DNA from: Argentina anserina
Lineage: Eukaryota; Streptophyta; Magnoliopsida; Rosales; Rosaceae
Assembly: GCF_933775445.1 (NCBI RefSeq)
Contig: NC_065877.1
Coordinates: forward strand, 15,376,001-15,440,000
DNA length: 64,000 bases
Direction of reading: 5' to 3'
Below are positions 35,108 to 46,996 of the stretch, one piece after another (positions within the stretch are counted from its first letter, which is position 1; each line of letters starts with the position of its first letter). The position numbers and the translations under genes were made by a program. The notes below the pieces were generated by a model. That model was given only the letters and a program-made list of their open reading frames with translations, was not told the origin of the DNA and did no database searches.

Positions 35108-37668
35108 TCATTTGGGGATCCCAGCCAAACCATCGAAAAATGGGTCGATTGTGTAGATGTTTAGTCCTCTTGTCCGTCCAGGCGCTCCTCCTTTGAGGGA
35201 TGACAAATCAAGCACAATCCTGCTCACCCACATTTATACATGAACAAAAGACCTCTAAGCCATAGATAAACAGTTAAACAAACAAAGATATGAAACTAAC
35301 ATGTTGGTCGCTGACTTCTCCAGTTCCGGATTTTTGGAGTTTATAATGACTTTGTTGTCAATCTTGGACACGGAGTGGTCAATAAACAGATCGACCACTT
35401 TAGATGCTGAATCAAAAAAATTAACCCATAAGATGTTTCTTAGCATTTGAAAATCGTAAATTCAAATGAAAGAACAGTTACAATTGCAGAACATCATACG
35501 TGATTTAGGAGCAGCGAGACTTCCATCTAGCCCCAACAGTTCCTGCACAAAGGAGCTCTGTATATCAGCATAAGCCATGACTAACAAATAAAATGTGGAT
35601 ACATAAAATCACCAGAAGCAATTCAGCAATGGTAAAAGCAATGACCACCTTGAGACTCTTGTAACAATCATTGAGATTATCATTATACAACATATGATCA
35701 AAGATGCCTGATGATTGTCCCTGCTCAATCTCTGCCTTGGCATTTCGAAGTCTCTTTAGGACCTGTTCCTCTGTCTCAGTTCCCCTATAACACCAAATTC
35801 AACCATCCTCAACTTGGAACCAGAAAGATAAAATTGAAAATGAAAAACGACTAAATGCACGCTCAACTACCTTGCACGAAGGCGCTTCTCAAGCTCCTCC
35901 ATCGAAGGAGGACGCACAAAGATAAAAAGCGCTTCCAGAGAACTAGCCCTCACTGATCTTGCCCCTTGAACGTCAATGTCAAGAATGCATATCTACATTG
36001 AAAGCAAAGAACATTGAGAAAAATAATACAAGTTTCAGCAAACAATGAAAAGATCACAAGTGCTGCTGACATGACTTCTCCCATAGATCAATATAATACC
36101 AATGTGAAGTCAATGATCCACATAATTGGCATGTTTCATGCCAAGCACACCCAATATCCTATCATACAATGCGCTTTAAATTTGAGATTGGGTTCCACCA
36201 TGCATGTGAAGTAAAAATCCTTTTACTTCTTCTAAGATCTAATAACCCCAGTATTCTAGACTAATATGCACGCCTTCTTGTTAATTGCTCCCAGACATTC
36301 ATTTATTATATAAAACAAATGCAATGCTCCTAGAATCTCATAATGATTTAATCCACACATATTTGTTGAAGGGCTTATAAGAATAAAGATTTACCTTTCC
36401 AGCATCAGCCACTGCTTCTACCGCTTCGACACTAGTTCCATAGAGATTTCCATGCACAGAAGCAAACTCAAGGAACTTCCCATCTTCTATCTCTTTCTCC
36501 ATCGCACTTCGCTCGATGAAGTGATAATGTACACCATCCTTCTCCATAGCTCTTGGAGCACGAGTCGTGTGGCTCACAGAGAATCCAAACATGGATGGAT
36601 ATTCCTTCATGAGCATTGATATTAGTGTTCCCTTACCAACCCCAGAAGGACCACTAATAACAACAGGTTTCTCAGCACTGCCTCTCACACCCTTACTCCA
36701 AGCAACAACCTCAGTGCCTAAAATTTTCTTCTGCTGCCTAACATATTGCGTGTCAACCTAACAGAATAAAACACCTTTTAGAAATAGGAACAATTAGGTA
36801 ATTATCTGCAAGTAATATTGCTGGCTAGCAGAATGTGACATCTACAAGATACAAGTAATTTTTTTAGTATCACTAACAAGTAACTTCGTTTTTGAAATTA
36901 TTGATTCAAAATTTATAAGGTTCCTGCAATATTCCATTGTCATCTCAAGTTACACTATCGCAAAAAAAGGAGATCAAAAACATGACATTCATATTGTCCA
37001 AAATACTCCGAGATCGTCTCACTAGTGTTTAGTGTACCAACCTCAAGAAACCAGGCGAAATCATCTGATTTGGAACCACTCTTAATAATCAAAATTCGAT
37101 CTCCACCCGTGAGTACTGCAGAATGGCCTTTACCTGGTTTGGGTTGTGTCCCCAACACGGTAGGATTTGTCCTGCAAATACAAATCAAATCTTAGCAACA
37201 CATAATCATATCAAATTAGCTCAAAACCCATGGATATACACTTACCATTCACCACTAGTTTGGTCAAAAATCCGAACTGCAATTGATAATGCGAAATCCT
37301 CACAGGCTCCACCAATCACATACTGTCAAAAAATGGAATATGATTGACCTGGTGGTAAATCACTGAAGAACAAACAGGGGGCATTGGATGAGAAAATCAT
37401 ATTGGTTTGTTAAGTATCATACTGTTCTGTTGCCCACGACAACGGATGTTTCCCCACTTTTGGACTTCAGATCAAACCCATTTGGGTATCCCTTCTGAAG
37501 CTCATCACCAAAGAATGCTGGTGCTTCTCCCTGATGACACAAAACCGATAATAAATCACTACAAAGCAGCCATCTTGCTCCACATGTAGCATCATTTTCC
37601 ATTTACATTCCAAACAGAGGTCTAATTTTACCAAAACAAAGCCAAACTACGAATGCAGAGCTTACCAT
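35108..37668 (-). CDS. guanylate kinase, cytosolic AGK type (complete, nine protein-bearing exons)
   Basis: The enzyme phosphorylates GMP/dGMP with ATP. Coding segments, 5' to 3': the ATG at 37668-37666, then 37530-37423, 37322-37246, 37171-37042, 36757-36395, 35992-35871, 35784-35649, 35542-35500, 35406-35301 and 35219-35108. All joins use GT-AG sites and keep frame, giving 1,200 nt, 399 residues plus stop, close to Arabidopsis cytosolic guanylate kinases. Residues about 38-106 form the N-terminal Kelch-like extension ([14 protein letters not shown]...EWTNP...LGTQPKP). The kinase domain has P-loop GPSGVGKGT (142-150), SHTTRAPR, the GMP-binding [15 protein letters not shown] stretch, and ILDIDVQGA followed by a lid region. 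The C-terminal [18 protein letters not shown] tail is also typical of the plant proteins. The start codon is the last three bases of its exon. No break was seen. Confidence 0.95.
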
Positions 37669-38475
37669 TGAGAACTCTACCCCTGCAACTCTAGATTCCC
37701 TGATCAAAAGACATACAGAATTATGAGAAGAACTCTCTGGATCTAGTCACACATGAAAGATCTAGACTGAATAGGCATAAAGGGAACAACTTGCAATGAA
37801 ACAAAATTCGAAGATATGAATATGATTACAAACGCAATGAACTTCAAAATCAAAACCCAGATGCCCAGTAACGTTGCTCTCCCAACATATAGAAAAGAAC
37901 AAAAATGGGGGAAACGATGACCAGAAAATACAACAGCTGGTAAAACAAGACAAAATGCAAGGCAAAAAAAACAAACCAAACCAAACCAAACTCAGCATAA
38001 ACACAACACATGGATCAAAACACTGACCAAGAAACACAAAACAGATTAAGACCCAGGTTACCTTTGTGTAAGTGGTAATTGCTCTACAACACAAATCAAG
38101 CTTGATTCTTGTGTGGCCCTATAAAAGGACTCAAAAAACCCACTTTTTCAAGCTCAAGTTTTGTGTAAGGGGGAGGCTTAGAGATCAAATGAACACAGAC
38201 TTGGGATGCAAAAAATCAGAAGGGTGGTGGAAGAAGTTGCACGAAAAGTCGAGGAGCATTCTCATATTTGTAGCAAGCACAAGACAAAGAGGGAATCTTG
38301 GAGTCCGATAGTCATAAAGAGGAAGAAGAGGGACAGAGAGAGGAAAAAGGGTCGCATTCAATTTAAGAAAACGGAGAAGACCCGGCTTTCGTTTTCTTGT
38401 TGTAAGGTGCTTATGAAGTTTCTTCTTCTTCCCCTTGCCCCACCACCACCATCACCACCGCTTTTGCTTTCTCTA
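37666..38475 (-). other. guanylate kinase 5' leader with introns
   Basis: The exon holding the ATG (37699-37666) is preceded by a GATCAG acceptor and followed immediately by GTAAGC. An upstream non-coding exon ends at 38062 with an AAAG/GTAACC donor and extends to a start site inferred near 38475. The leader around 38270-38350 is CT-rich on the minus strand. A plus-strand frame here (38206-38652) is antisense and judged spurious. Confidence 0.6.
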
Positions 38476-38499
38476 CCCTTTTTTCCATTAGGTCTTCTC

Positions 38500-38512
38500 A
38501 CAATTTATATAT
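38500..38512 (-). promoter_or_regulatory. guanylate kinase TATA box
   Basis: The minus strand reads GCAATATATAAATT (TATATAA at 38504-38510), about 30 bases upstream of the inferred start site and beyond the spliced leader of the guanylate kinase gene. Confidence 0.5.
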
Positions 38513-38639
38513 TGCCCTTTTTTGCTTTGTTTTTGTTTTTAGAGGAAAAAATAAATAATGAAAATGCAAAAATAGAAAAGCCTAGGGTACCATTTGCATA
38601 TGATCGGGGACAAACTTCTAGAGTGAAGAATTTGGATCC

Positions 38640-39090
38640 CAATCCAGGGTGAATGACACGTGCAGAACCGGATGCTTGGAGGTTGACGCGTGTGAGGGAG
38701 ATAAGAGTAAACCTAAAGCTATAGCTTGGTTGGCAAATGGGTGTTTTTGCATCCTATTCTTGATCGAGCTAAAGCTAAGATTACCTAGCTATGGCTAGCT
38801 AACTTGAGGAGAAAGGGTGGAATTTGTTTTGTTGCCAACTAGCTTCTGCAAATTACAAGCTAAGAAGCAAAAGGTCGATTACAACTATAGCATTGAGCAT
38901 TTGAGATTTTATGCCATATTTGGTATGTACCAGGCATAGAATTTCAAGTTCGAGCAAAAGGGTAATTACAATCATCTGATTGGGCTTATGATATGCTATA
39001 TTCGGTTTGATCCTCTTGATAAATGGGGTGTTTGAAACAATACACATTAGACTATCACGTACTCAAAATTTTACATGAAAATCTTTAAGT
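38640..39090. other. intergenic, no gene seen
   Basis: Upstream flank of the guanylate kinase promoter. An ACACGTGC motif (G-box/ABRE core) is at about 38657. Short TAGCT-rich palindromic patches occur at 38720-38830. No coding frame is supported. Confidence 0.4.
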
Positions 39091-39740
39091 TCTTGTTTTT
39101 TTTTTTCTCTCACATGAATCAGTTTTCCAACTTATGAGATAGGGAAATATGTTCTTGTTTCTACGGAGGGTTTTGCAGAGGTGAAAAATGGGTTCCAACC
39201 CAGATTTTGTGGCGCCAGGGATGGGATTGACACTCCCTAGATCACATGGTAGTAGGAAGAAGACAGCGTATAATGGTGTCAGACTCCAGACCAAGGTGTC
39301 TTCTTGGCTCCAGTTGCGGCAAGGAGCGACTGAGGGTACTTTCTCTGAAAAATTGTGGCCGATCGGATCTGATCGTGCTAGCTTCTATCCGATGAGACAA
39401 CCTTTACCGATTGGTTGTGCTTCAATGGTGGTGAAGGATTCAGGTGTGACTGAGATCTGAGTTCATGCTGCGGTGGTGGACGTCGACGATCTGAGGTCGG
39501 CGTAGACGTCTTTCTTCGGTGGAAGGAAGAGGAAGGCCACTCCGGGCCGGGTTTTAGGGTTTAGTGTCTTTAGGTTTGCTTTGGACTTGGGCTTTGAGGC
39601 ATGGGTATTGATTGCTTATACATGCATATCTCTATAAGTCGTAGAATATGTAATTTTGTTCAATCATTGTTTCATATTTTAATGAATAGACTTATATTTT
39701 TCACCGACTATGACTTCTACTCATGACCTATTCTCTATCC
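39091..39740 (+). mobile_element. possible LINE-like 3' tail
   Basis: A GC-richer block with GGCGCCAGGGATGGGATTG and GGGCCGGGTTTTAGGG motifs passes into an AT-rich end containing TTTTAATGAATAGACTTAT, like the 3' tails of plant non-LTR elements. No poly-A, RT frame or TSD confirms this. The frame at 39188-39460 has no recognisable domain. Confidence 0.3.
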
Positions 39741-41210
39741 GTAACATGATAGACAAGGGGTATGTATTGTTTTTTTTCATCATATGAATATCATACCATA
39801 TCTAATTTTTGTTAAGAAATAACTCAATATCTCTTATGCAACTAGTTTGAAGAGAATTAAAACATAACTCATTTTAAGATTGCTAAGGAATGTTTCTCAG
39901 CAAGGGGGTTGTCTCATACAACTAACAGTTCAAGAACACATTAGTTACCTCATTGATTTCTCAGTGAACATGATTAGATTATCACATTAGAATTCGAGTA
40001 TCACATGTCTATTAGACCTTAAAATTCTATTGTACAAGCAGTCGGTTCCAACTCTAGTAACAACCTCAATCTTCATCTTCAACTACTTTACAAATTCTAA
40101 TATAAGCATTGAAATTGTTCATCCATTCACTAGATTAATTTAGCGCGAAGTGAATCTCACATTTCTGAAAATAATAAGCCCAATATTATAATTAAACTCG
40201 AACCATTTATCATATATTTTCAATCATTTCACCTGAGTCCTCTACATTTTTTTTCTTTTCCTATTTTTGTGTTCTAGCTCCCAAAGAAAAATGGAGCAAA
40301 GCCGCAAAAAGGACAAAGTTATGTACTTTGATTTATTTTCTTAAGTATATGTAGCTTTAGGCCTGACAAAGTTCTTGGCACCGTCAAGAGTCTACCCTTG
40401 CATTGAGATCTAGTCTTGAACAACCTAACCTATGGTAGGGTTAAAAAAAGACACATTGACTAAAAAACTGAAGTTATTTATTGAATAAATGAAAAAAAAA
40501 AAACGGATCAAAGGTTTGCTTTATTGGTTATGAATAATCTTTCGATCAAAACTGAAGAATTTTATCCATAAATACTTCGTGAAAAAACAATGGAAAATGG
40601 GATTGGTGTAATCATCATCGCTACGTGCACAACCTCCTCCAACTGAACAACAAGCTCTTACTTCTAGAGGGCTTCATGCTAGACAACAATCTCATTTTCA
40701 TGATGATACAAAAAGTGTTTATTTTAAGGAGATAAATAATTTGTCTATACCACATCTTAATGAAAAATGATAAAGAATGAGGTTCTCCATAGAAGGAATG
40801 ACATGAGCAAATTAATCTAGCTCATGCTATGAAAAAATTCTTCTTCTAATGGCTTTTTTTGGTCCAGTTTAAAGATATGACGCCATAAGTTTAAGGGATG
40901 ATTACAAGAAGCCACTAGGAAATGATCTCTATACAACAATCATACAATTTCTTCTATGCTTAGTTGCATTTATTCTAGAGCAACATATGGAATTCAAGTT
41001 TCACAAGGAGAGATCTGTAAGTATTGTTGGTCTAGTGGTTGTTGCTATTGGTGCATTATTTTGGGTATGAGAAATCAAGAAGAAGTGGATGAAAAGAGAG
41101 CACAAATAGTTCTTGTGGCTGATCTTCCCCGTGATAGTGGCTTCATTGTTGAACCTAACTAAGTTGTTTTCTACATTGCATGTATCATTGCCGCGACTAA
41201 ACCTTCAAGA
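39741..41210. other. AT-rich stretch, no gene supported
   Basis: Several A-runs (for example about 40491-40503) and short frames only. A frame near 40985-41060 would encode a single hydrophobic segment (SIVGLVVVAIGALFWV) before a stop. It could be a scrap of a membrane-receptor gene but is too short to assign. Confidence 0.4.
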
Positions 41211-41215
41211 ATTGT

Positions 41216-44200
41216 TGTAATACCTCGAAAATCAGTATCTAATTTTCAATGAGTTTCTATATATTATTAAGTTGGTCGTTGTCCAATTTTATTTCACGAG
41301 GGTCAAAATGAAAGGGTTCAAACGATTTATTGCTCGGAAACATTCAATTCAAAAGGCTTAAGTGTTGATTTTTTATTCATTGGGATTCTTAGAAAACTTC
41401 CTTATTGAAAGTGGTAGAGCTCATTAATACGAGTTCGCAGACATGCGGCACGTGTGATTTTGAGACTGTATGAAGAAGTTATAATCAACACAAGTTTCGG
41501 GTTCCGAAAATTTTAAGTATAAATAGAATAGAAAATTTCCTTATAGGGTTTCATTTTATTGCCTAACACAATTTCTTCTCTCTCTTTCTCTCTCTCTCTT
41601 TTGCGACGTGCATCTTCTTTAGATTCTAAAATCTTTGTCTGACCCGACCCGATCCGGATTTTTCGGCGAGCTCAGCGGTTCCAAGCGATGGGGCCAGCCC
41701 AGATCCATTAATCTCAGCCTTGCGCGCCTTTCTGTGATGGTGGTTTGTGTGGTTTCACACTAGTTTGCGCGCATCGAAAGCCGAAAGTCGACCTGATGAC
41801 ACACTATATATGTGCATGGAAATGAGTCTAACAAATGTTTTGGAGGTTGAGGGGTTAGAGCATGGTCTAATACGGCCTTGTGGGAGTTGTTAATGAATTA
41901 ACTTGTTATGTTGAAGTAGTTGGCTTCATTATCATAATCTCGTTGATACTAGTATTTGATATATGAACTGTAATTTTTGGAGATTGTTAGTGTAATCATA
42001 TAGTTGGTCTTAGTTGATGGTTAATGCATCTAGATTCCATGTTTTGGACAGATTTGATGTCAAGACCAACTCATTTTGGGGTGGTGGAGACTTATTAGTC
42101 TCTAGTGAAATTGTGTATGTGGCGTAACTTCGGTTTTAGTTTAAGTGGGAGTATGATCTTAATTATGGTTTTTTTAGTACCTCAAGTTTTATTGAGTTGT
42201 GACATTGACATGATTAGGACATGATGCTTTATTTGGTGTGGATGCGGGATTGATATCCATATTTTGAGTAGAAGACGCAACAAGAGCTAAGGTGAGTAAA
42301 CCTCACAATGATCATCAAGATCAAAGTTAGTTTATCATTATTGAATCACTAAATGTGAAATTATTTTATAAATAAGTTGTTTTAACACATATGAACTTAA
42401 TTGATAGAGCGTTGGTTAAAACGTATATAAAATACCCTGAAAAAACATCATCGTTAGTATAGAATAAGTAGGGATCATTCAGTCCGGAGAATCAAAAGGG
42501 CCTCAACATTTATAATGTTATTGGGGGATTTGATTTGGATTCTAAAACTACAACTTAAAATAAATCCTAAATTACTTATATACAATTGATCAACCATTCA
42601 TCACATAACCAAAACACGAATTCTATTCATTTAACATGTATGACACGCATAGAACAACATATAGGCAGCGACTTATTTTGATTATTTTTAAGTCCATTTC
42701 AATTCCAATTCTAATTAGAGTCCGAAGCGGTTCATCTAATCGTTAAGACTTCTTAGTTATTTAGAATCAACGAAGCGTTCTATCCTAAACATATGCTAAA
42801 GAGAGTTCAACATAACGAAGCGTACTAGTTAAATACAAAGTAGCATATAAGCACATTAAGTCGAATTGGAGACATGTAAGCAAGCATGGCGTCACTCATC
42901 TTGATTAAGCATGCAAATTTCTAGAACTATCACAACCCTAAACAAGTATCAATAATTGAAACACGAAGCGCATATTCAATCAAAGAACACTTTGGTGAAT
43001 GAAATCGCAACCTTAGGAGAACCATGGCCTTGGCTTCCTCAAGCATTGATTTAGATGCACAAGTTCAAGGAATTAATTGAAATAAAACCTACAATTATTT
43101 CGAAACCTACTGCCCCTATGTCATTATACACAGCAAACATACAAATCTCATGAATTCATACAATCAAAACATAAAACCAAAGAAGTCTGAATTTATGTTC
43201 TTCATATATAAAACCGAAAATCACATCCAAGAATTCACACAATGAAATCGAAAATTGCAGAAAACCAAAAGAAAAATTACAAGCCATGGGTGAATCACAC
43301 ATTAGAAACCTTCTAGGATTCGGCAAGAATGGATTCGATTTGGAAGAGGAGGAAGATGAGCACGGCTTGGTGGTGATGGATGAAGGTTTTTGGCTTGAAT
43401 TTTCTGGATGGATTTAGGCAGCAATTCGGCTAGCTTTGTGAGAGAATGGAGATGGATTTTCTGAAGGGAGGCCGAGCTATATATAGAGGAAGGAGGAGAG
43501 GAGGCTGCTAGGGTTTTGGTGGGCTGATCCATGTATGCACAGCTGAGATCTCTTCTTTTAAATGGGATCGAATGGCTGCCCTTGCTTTCCTTGTATAACA
43601 AGCTCTTCTCTCCTTGTTTCTCTCATGGGCTGCACACGGCTGGACTCCTTCTCCTTGGCTGATTGCTAGGCACGGCAAGACTCCTATCTTCTCTCTAAAG
43701 CTTCACACACAAGGCTCTTTATTTATCTCATAGTTTGCTGAATTATCCCATGCATCATCTCTTTATTTTCTGAATACATACACGGCATTGGACTCCTTCT
43801 CCATTGTGGATTTGTATTCATGCCGTGAGGAGCTCTCCTTGTCCAACATGGATTCCTTGAATTATCTCTTCAAATCTGAAAATAAACAAACCGAAATTAG
43901 TAAGAAGAGATAATCTATTTCGAAACTTATGTCTTAATCTAGACATTTGTTGTCTTAAAAAGACATATGTAATCGATGAGCTCAACTAGATTAGGAAAGT
44001 TTCTAATTTGCAAAAAGGAAACTTACTAGAATAAGTAAGTTACTAGAACCAGAAAGTTCATTTAGGAAAGTTTCGTAATAAGAGTTTGAGTTCAAGTAGG
44101 ACTTTCCAAAATGGTACGTTTCCTAGTCTAACAAGGATTCCTAATGCAAACATGACTCTCAAGATATCGCTAATGCGACCAAAACATAGAAAGATGATGA

Positions 44201-45950
44201 CTCCTAATTCAACTAGGTTTCCTAGTCCTATAAGGATTCATACTCAAACTAGGACTCTAGACCAGTTCTTCGTTTTTAACTCGTTTAAGCACAAAAACAC
44301 ATCCATAACCATCCAAGACTCCTATTGTGACTCAATGACTCGATATTACAACAATAAGGGTTAAGCAAAGTACAAATGGAGGTAAAAACATATTAAGAAC
44401 GTAGCACAAAGTGCTCCTATCATTAATCGACTACGGTCCATTGGTAAGTACAACTGTTTTGTATAAAAATAATTTTTAAAGGTTAGCGATCATTAGCTAT
44501 ATATGGTTGTGGATTTTGTTGGTGAATGAGACTAGAAATGAAGAAAATGTCCATTTCGGTAATTGTAGTGTTGGTTGTGGTTATTTGTTATTGAGGCAGA
44601 AAAGACCAGAAGGGAATAAAATGTACTTACCGGTAAAGTAGATTATTGGCATGTCTTGATTCACACTGTGTTGTTGTGAGTCACTTGGTTTATTTTACGT
44701 ACTATATTATCATGGGGTGGTAAGTGTTTTTGGTGAAAGATTATTATATCATGTTGGGGTTAATATGTTTGTGTGGAAGACTGACGTGTTTTGTTTGTAT
44801 CATGTGTGACTCTGAGTGACATTGAGTACAATATATATCATGAGTTGGATTGATTATATTGTACGTGTCTTTTTAACATATGAGTCTTGTTAAAAGGTTT
44901 TTTTGTTCGGACGGTCACAATGGTGACAGTGGTAGATACAAATTATCATGGTTGGATTGATATGTTGTAAGTGTGATTTTTAACATTAAGTTTTGTTTAA
45001 AATGTTTTTTTCTTCAGACGGTCACAGTAGTGACAGTGGCAATTAAATCGGGAACCAAGTAGGGTTATCTGCTCATGAGTGCATATGTTTAGAAGAGAAT
45101 TTAATCGTGAAATTTTCTTGTGTTCGTATTGAATTGTTAAGTTCTTTATACTGTGCTTTCCTTTGTATATATGTGATCTCCTGAACTAAACTTTATGCAA
45201 GGATCACACTTATCTTATTTACTTTTATTTGTGAATTCTTGAACTATGTTTTTATGCATGAATCACTAATTCTTCTTTCCGTGTTCTCCTTTTGTATGTG
45301 TGTGTATGTGCCACTCACTTTCTTTCAGAACCTTGGCAGTTGTTCACTAGACTTGTAATAGAGTTGTTCAGTAACCGAAGGCATGAATGAAACTTGTTAT
45401 ACCGGGCATAATGCAAGCCACTCAATTAGTATAAGTCTTGAACTAATACTCAATGGTGGAACGCACCTCGCCTTGATGTTCGGTGTTCTTATCTCCTGAA
45501 CTAAACTTTATGCAGGAATAATTAATGTTTTTCATGCATTTATGGGAGTGTATTTTATGGAGTCAATTGATTAAATGTTTGTTGCTTGTATTGAAAAACT
45601 ATAAGCATGTGTTTCTTGAGTCAGGTCTACTCATACGAGCTTTATAAGCATAAAAAAATGAGATTTATAAGCTTACCAAGTTCGTTGTTTACAACTCAGT
45701 GCACTAATCCATGATGTAGGGTTATGTGTGCAGGTAGGGTATTCAGGTTTGCATCAGAAGAGATTAAAAGAGTTCAATTTAGAGATATGAGTTGAAATTC
45801 CTGGACCGTTTTGTAGTAAACATCTTAGGAGGGCTTTTATTTAAGTGTTGCTCCTGTTGAGTATAATGTTGTAAGTTTAATATTTGAAATTCATTGAGTT
45901 GTCATATTTTTGAATTTAAATTTTCAATTTTTAAAATTTGGAGCGTGACA
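41216..45950 (+). mobile_element. large solo LTR related to 9456-12015, with a nested solo LTR
   Basis: It begins TGTAATACCTCGAAAATC and ends TTTGGAGCGTGACA, with a perfect 5-bp TSD ATTGT (41211-41215 and 45951-45955). Similarity to the LTR at 9456-12015 includes the early AGAAAACTTCCTT block, the GACCCGACCCGA block and the GGTGAGTAAACCTCACAATGA segment near 42291. Removing the 2-kb insertion leaves about 2.7 kb, matching the related LTR. No polyprotein domains occur, so it is a solo LTR. Confidence 0.87.
42402..44422 (-). mobile_element. second solo LTR (about 2.0 kb) nested inside the first
   Basis: The element begins TGATAGAGCG and ends CTCCTATCA, with a perfect 5-bp TSD TTAAT (42397-42401 and 44423-44427). 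TG...CA ends and a 5-bp duplication indicate an LTR. On the minus strand a TATATATAG box at about 43478-43486 is followed by a C-rich leader-like region, fitting minus orientation. It has no coding domains; the frame at 43302-43601 lies over the leader region and is not convincing. Confidence 0.83.
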
Positions 45951-46217
45951 ATTGTGGTTTCTGAACTTCTTTTTCACATCTCCAACATTATCCGACTTAT
46001 GGCAAATGACAAGAAAAAAAACCTCAAGAATAAAAGGTCTGAAAGTTTGGAGGAGTGGGTTTAAAAAATTCATAGTACCCTCAACAGTTTTGTTTGACAC
46101 TTGTCTAGTGATTTGTTTCTCACTTTTATTTTTACATAGGTACTTACACTTTCTAAATAAATCTGCTTATTTACTGCATTTGATTAGGTTATTTCGATGT
46201 GTGGAATTACTTTCAGC

Positions 46218-46988
46218 TAGGGCTGGATTCGGTGCCAACGGTTCAGTTTATGAGCACTAATCGAAAACCGACACCGAACTCTCGCTTTCATATTTTTCAA
46301 AACCGAAACCGAAAAATATATATAAAAATTACGGTTTCGGTTACATTTAAGTTAACCTATAATTCGGTTCGGCTTCGGTTTCATTTCGGTTACAAAACGT
46401 AATATCTTGATTGACCTTTTGTACTTGACTAATGAAAATAAAAAGATTAAAAGTGAAGGAGTAAGCTACAAGTTCAATACTTCAATTAAGTTACATTCAC
46501 CAAATGAATAATTCAGAACTCAAATATTAACTAAACAAAAATATTGTACTTCGCTGAAACACAAGTTAACCAAATTACACATTAAACCTTCTGAGCTTCA
46601 TCATTAGACGTCCAGACTTGTCTTAACATGAGGGCTAGTTGACAAAACCCTCAAGCATTACATTAGATCTCTACATGCATGATTGTACACATACAAAAAT
46701 CAAAATCACATATATATGCATGTATATATTGATTACTAAATATATTCTTTGCATAAGCACCCGATTATATATGTTCACCAAATACAAGCTATAACCTTAG
46801 CTCCGAATTCTCGGTTCGGTTTGGTTTTCATCGGTTTTCTGAAAGCATATAACCGATAACCAACACCAACTGCTCGGTTCGGTTTCCGGCACTGACGCAA
46901 TGATTCCGTCTGGTTTCAGTTTTTCGGTTTCAGTGCGGTTCGGTTATGACCGGTTTCGGTTTTTTCGGTGTCATAAAGTCCAGCCCTA
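46218..46988. mobile_element. non-autonomous hAT element, 771 bp, with CGGTTTCGGTT arrays
   Basis: Perfect 10-bp terminal inverted repeats TAGGGCTGGA/TCCAGCCCTA lie within a perfect 8-bp TSD CTTTCAGC (46210-46217 and 46989-46996). Subterminal regions are packed with CGGTTTCGGTT/AACCGAAACCG motifs. There is no transposase frame. Confidence 0.95.
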
Positions 46989-46996
46989 CTTTCAGC

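Noticed and set aside
36567..36761. Plus-strand frame across the guanylate kinase P-loop exon
   Set aside because: It is antisense to a well-supported exon.
38206..38652. 148-residue plus-strand frame
   Set aside because: It is antisense to the CT-rich leader and promoter of the guanylate kinase gene and is low complexity.
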